From Rhyacichthys aspro (lineage: Eukaryota > Chordata > Actinopteri > Gobiiformes > Rhyacichthyidae), in NCBI GenBank assembly GCA_036850595.1, contig CM072151.1:22607307-22671306 (forward strand): a stretch of DNA of 64,000 bases. The letters run 5' to 3'. Both the position numbers and the translations under genes were made by a program. The notes under the pieces were generated by a model that was not told the origin of the DNA, did no database searches, and was given only the letters and a program-made list of their open reading frames with translations. Below, piece after piece: positions 60,555 through 64,000 of the stretch; position 1 is the first letter of the stretch; every line of letters begins with the position of its first letter.

Positions 60555-62640
60555 TCCCGTCTCATCCTTTCAAGCTCGGGTCCTCTACCAGAGGCCTGGG
60601 AGCTTGAGGGTTCTGTGCAGTATCTTAGCGGTTCCTAGAACTGCACTTTTCAGGACTGGGATGTCTGATGTTTACCTGGGATCTGCTTTAGCCACTCCTC
60701 CAGTTTGGGGGTTACTGCCCCGAGTGCCCTGACGACCACGGGTACCACTGATGCCTTCACTCTCCAGGCTTTCTCACTTTCTCAAGCTCTCCTTTGAGGC
60801 CCTGGTATTTCTCTAGTTTCTCATGTTCCTTTTTCCTGATGTCATCACTTGGTATTGCTATGTCAACCACAACGGCTTTCCTCTGTTGTTTGTCCACCAC
60901 CACAATGTCTGGTTGGTTCGCCATTACCATTTTATCAGTCTGGATTTGGAAGTCCCACAGGATCTTGGCACGCTCGTTCTCTACCACCTTAGGAGGTGTT
61001 TCCCACTTTGACCTTGGGGTTTCCAGTCCATACTCTGCACAGATGTTCCTCTACACTATGCCAGCCACTTGGTTGTGAAGTTCCATGTATGCTTTCCCTG
61101 CCAGCATCTTACACCCTGCAGTTATGTGCTGGATTGTCTCAGGGGCCTCTTTGCACAGCCTACACCTTGGGTCTTGTCTGGTGTGGTAGATCTTGGCCTC
61201 TATTGCTCTGGTGTTCAGGGCCTGTTCCTGTGCAGCCATGATGAGTGCCTCTGTGCTGTCCTTCAGTCCAGCTCGTTCTAGCCATTGGTAGGATTTCTTG
61301 ATATCAGCCACTTCAGTTATCTGATGGTGGTACATCCCATGTAGGGGTTTGTCCTCCCATGGTACCTCCAGCACATCTTCCTCTGTTCACCATTGTCTGA
61401 GACATTCCCTGAGCACGTCATCTGTCGGGGCCTTATCCTTGATGTATTTATGGATCTTGGATGTTTCATCTTGGACAGTGGCTCTCACACTCATTAGTAC
61501 TCGGCCTCCTTCTTTACGGCTAGTGTACAGTCTCAAGGTGCTGGATTTGGGATGGAACCCTTCATGCATGGTTAGGAGCTTCTGTGTCTTAACATCCACC
61601 TTATTATTCCTGCAGGGTATCTGATCACTAGCAGGGCGTAGCTGTTTATTGCCCGGATCTTGTTCTTGCCATTGAGCTGACTTCTTAGGACTTGCCTTAC
61701 TCGTTGTAGGTATGTGGCTGTGGCTCCTTTCCTTGTGGCCTCTTCAAGGTTGCCATTTGCTTGTGGTAGGTACTTGTAACTGTCCTCAATGTCTGCTATT
61801 GTTCCTTCTGGGAGTGAGACCCCTTCTGTATGGACTACCTTCCCTTTCTTTGTCACCATCCGACCACACTTCTTATGTCCGAATGACATTCCGATATCAG
61901 TGCTGTAGATCCTGGTGGTGTGGATCAGTGAGTCGATGTCTACATGGATTTATGTCATCCATGTAGAGGAGGTGGTTGATGGTGGTCCCATTCTTGAGTC
62001 GGTATCCATAGCCAGTCTTGTTATTTGGCTGAGGGGGTTCAGACCTATGCAGAACAGCAGTGGGGACAGAGCATCTCCTTGGTATATGCCACATTTGATG
62101 GAGACTTGTGCAAGTGGCTTGCAGTTGGCCTCAAGGGTGGTTTTCCACAGCCCCATTGCAATGAAGGCGATTGTTTGGCTCCTCTGGTATCTCTGCCAAT
62201 GCCTTTCTGTATTGATCCATGTGCCCACTTATCTTAGTCGCTATGATGTCTGACATGGAGAGACAGGTTATTGGCCGATAGTTGGATGGGACTGTACCCT
62301 TCGAGGGATCATTCAGGATCAGGATTGTACGCCCTTCAGTTAGCCATTCATTGTGGGTCCCATCCTTTAGCAGCTGGTTCATTTGTGCTGCCAGGTGCTC
62401 ATGGAGTGCAGTGAGCTTCTTAAGCCAGTAGGCATGGATCATGTCAGGCCCTGGTGCTTTCCAGTTCTTCATACCTGAGACTCTTTCTTGGATGTCTGCC
62501 ACAGTGATGGATACTGGGTTGCACTTAGAGAGACTAGCCACTGTGCACCGCTGTTGTGTGATGCCTCCTTCTCCCATATGCCTTTCCAGTACTGTTCAGT
62601 GGATGTGGGTATTTGCCCCAGCCCGTATTCGAACCCAGGT
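60552..62640 (-). mobile_element. R4/Dong-like LINE with restriction-like endonuclease, decayed copy
   Basis: In minus-strand order: ITVADIQERVSGMKNWKAPGPDM and YRPITCLS (RT fingers, 62577-62240); TTLEANCKPLAQVSIKCGIY then QGDALSPLLF (RT palm, 62228-62000); HLLYMDD (motif C, about 61980); the thumb YLQRVRQVLRSQLNGKNKIR; a zinc knuckle CRLCKEAPETIQHITAGC (C-x2-C-x7-H-x4-C, about 61170-61110); and QPDIVVVDKQQRKAVVVDIAI (60920-60860), the PD..D core of a restriction-like endonuclease. RT motif A is deleted between 62240 and 62150, and several frameshifts separate the pieces. This domain order fits the R2/R4 group of LINEs. Confidence 0.85.
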
Positions 62641-62680
62641 CCTTTAAATCAAAGGTTCCAATCAAACACAATAGCCATAA
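62610..62680 (-). other. tRNA-like sequence (A-box/B-box-like) at the LINE 5' junction
   Basis: On minus, TTATGGCTATTGTG (A-box-like), then CCTTTGATTTAAAGG (a possible anticodon-arm hairpin), then GGGTTCGAATAC (B-box match). The LINE coding sequence begins immediately after (CAAATACCCACATCC...). It is not a complete cloverleaf, so a functional tRNA is unlikely; a SINE head is more plausible. Confidence 0.35.
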
Positions 62681-62885
62681 CAAATTGAGTCCAATCCCCC
62701 ACTAACAAATATAGACCCCACTATCTAACTCAACCCTAGTCTTCGGCTGTTACTGGCGAGAGGATATTTAATCACAAAAACCAGTGGGATTGACAGGCTC
62801 CTGCTACTCAGCCACCCTCAGGACCCCACAGACGTGAACCCGAGCATGTAGCTCTAGCCACTTTCACAGCCACATAACCCTATAC

Positions 62886-63997
62886 CAGGGGACGGCAACC
62901 CGCGGCTCTAGAGCCGCATGTGGCTCTTTAGCGCCCCCCCAGTGGCTTCCTGGAGCTTTTTCAAAAATGTATGAAAATGGAAAAAGATGGCTTTGAGAGT
63001 AACTGAGCCGTTTATCTTCGACCCAGAGTCTAACTCTGAGTTCGAAGAACATGAGCAAACACAAAAACCTCGAAGGCTTCTACAAGATGTTTCTGATTGG
63101 TAAATGAGAAACTATTTATTGTGTATGTTTCTATGTTGTAGCCCGTAGCATAGCGCATGTTAACTGCTTCTGTTTATAGAAGATTCTGCCTGGAGACTCC
63201 TAAGGTAGCTGTTGTGCAGTATATTGAAAGACCTATAATAAAGTAGCCTAGCAATATGTAGAGCTATGCAGTAATACTTGTTAGTAATACATGTTGCTGA
63301 CGGTAAGTAAGCTAACACAGTAGCAGCGATGCTTCTCTGTGTCTGAGCTGCAGAGCACGGCACTTGTTGACAGTGCAGGAGAGAGGGGCTGGAGGAGTGT
63401 GGAGGAGCACTTCCTGGAGATGAGTGGTTTATTTCACATATTGACATCATTGCGTGAAACAGCTCGTTGAAAGGACTGTAAGCTCAAACTAAATAAATTA
63501 CTTAAATATGCGTGAATGAAACAAAACACAACTTTGGGTATGTGTTTGAGGTAGAAACAACGTTAGAACATGGTTAAAAGCTCAGAAAAGTTGATTTAGC
63601 ATAATATGGGAATTTAACGTTTTCCAATGCTGTAAAAATATGTATAATTATTAAATTTCAACATTTCTGTCCACGAAGATTTGCGTCATAGCCTGCGACA
63701 CACGTTTCTTAAACTTAAAGCACCAAATATGGTACAGCAGAGTAGTCATGTGGTGCGTCATTCTCTCCAGGATGCGCTGCAGGAAAAATAAACATTTAAT
63801 CATGAATGCTCATTATGTATTTGTAGCCTACTTAGTCATTTTGATAGTTGGCTAATATAGCTAATATACACTTACAGCCTGTGTTGCCTTCATAGAAGGC
63901 TTATATAAGGCTTAATTTTTTGTGGCTCCAGACAGATTTTTTTTGTGTTATTTTGGTCCAATATAGCTCTTTGAACATTTTGGGTTGCCGACCCCTG
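62886..63997. mobile_element. hAT non-autonomous element (long copy)
   Basis: It starts CAGGGGACGGCAACCCGCGG and ends GGTTGCCGACCCCTG. The left flank is CCCTATAC and the right flank begins CCC where the window stops, consistent with an 8-bp duplication. It shares both ends and the 3' half with 30137-30770 and has about 480 bp of extra interior. Confidence 0.82.
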
Positions 63998-64000
63998 CCC

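Noticed and set aside
60794..62688. Plus-strand frames over the R4/Dong-like LINE
   Set aside because: They are antisense to the zinc-knuckle, endonuclease and RT segments, which carry the recognisable motifs on minus.
62610..62690. A functional tRNA gene
   Set aside because: Only A-box, B-box and anticodon-arm-like parts are visible; acceptor and D arms do not pair convincingly.

Overview
This window looks like teleost fish nuclear DNA. It is AT-rich and has large introns, frequent microsatellites and a fish-type mix of decayed mobile elements: Tc1/mariner, pogo/Tigger, several hAT families, CR1/L2/Rex1-like and R4/Dong-like LINEs, an LTR-element relic and tRNA-headed SINEs. Nothing bacterial, plasmid, phage or CRISPR-like was seen.

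The one protein-coding gene I can support is on the + strand at about 50,866-55,560. It is a four-coding-exon orthologue of KCNMB2, the beta-2 auxiliary subunit of the BK (large-conductance Ca2+- and voltage-activated K+) channel. All splice phases join cleanly to give a 232-residue protein. It has an N-terminal hydrophobic inactivation tip (F-F-W), two membrane segments and a cysteine-rich, N-glycosylated extracellular loop. A spliced 5' UTR lies immediately before the start codon, so at least one non-coding exon must lie upstream. Much of the preceding 50 kb could therefore be 5' intron. Two TATA-less promoter-like clusters (about 12.0 kb and 20.58-20.65 kb) are only candidates for that role.

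Layout. 0-0.43 kb: right end of a hAT element. 2-5.2 kb: SINEs. 6.9-10.4 kb: a minus-strand LINE whose 3' UTR is interrupted by a large Tc1-derived palindrome and whose ORF carries an EERL-coding minisatellite. 11.9-14.3 kb: a promoter-like island, a second hAT copy, an orphan exon-like ORF and a 125-bp tandem array. 15.3-17.5 kb: LINE, LTR-element and hAT relics. 18-28 kb: mostly unassigned, with a LINE-tail repeat at 24.1-24.5 kb and a SINE at 25.4 kb. 28.2-30.9 kb: two copies of a TIR element, one with a hAT element nested inside. 31.5-32.4 and 37.5-38.1 kb: LINE relics. 39.1-40.2 kb: Tc1 relic. 40.4-50.8 kb: SINE, microsatellites, a duplicated repeat, a LINE fragment and a TTF/ZMYM-type hAT transposase fragment. 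50.9-55.6 kb: kcnmb2. 55.8-56.9 kb: Tc1 relics. 59.6-60.5 kb: Tigger and hAT transposase relics. 60.5-62.7 kb: an R4/Dong-like LINE with a restriction-like endonuclease. 62.9-64.0 kb: a further hAT copy ending three bases before the window edge.

No new multi-gene system is evident. The most unusual structures are the 641 + 109 + 641 bp Tc1 hairpin at 7.19-8.58 kb, the coding minisatellite in the LINE and the LINE with a tRNA-like 5' junction. All family assignments come from reading motifs by eye; no database search was run.
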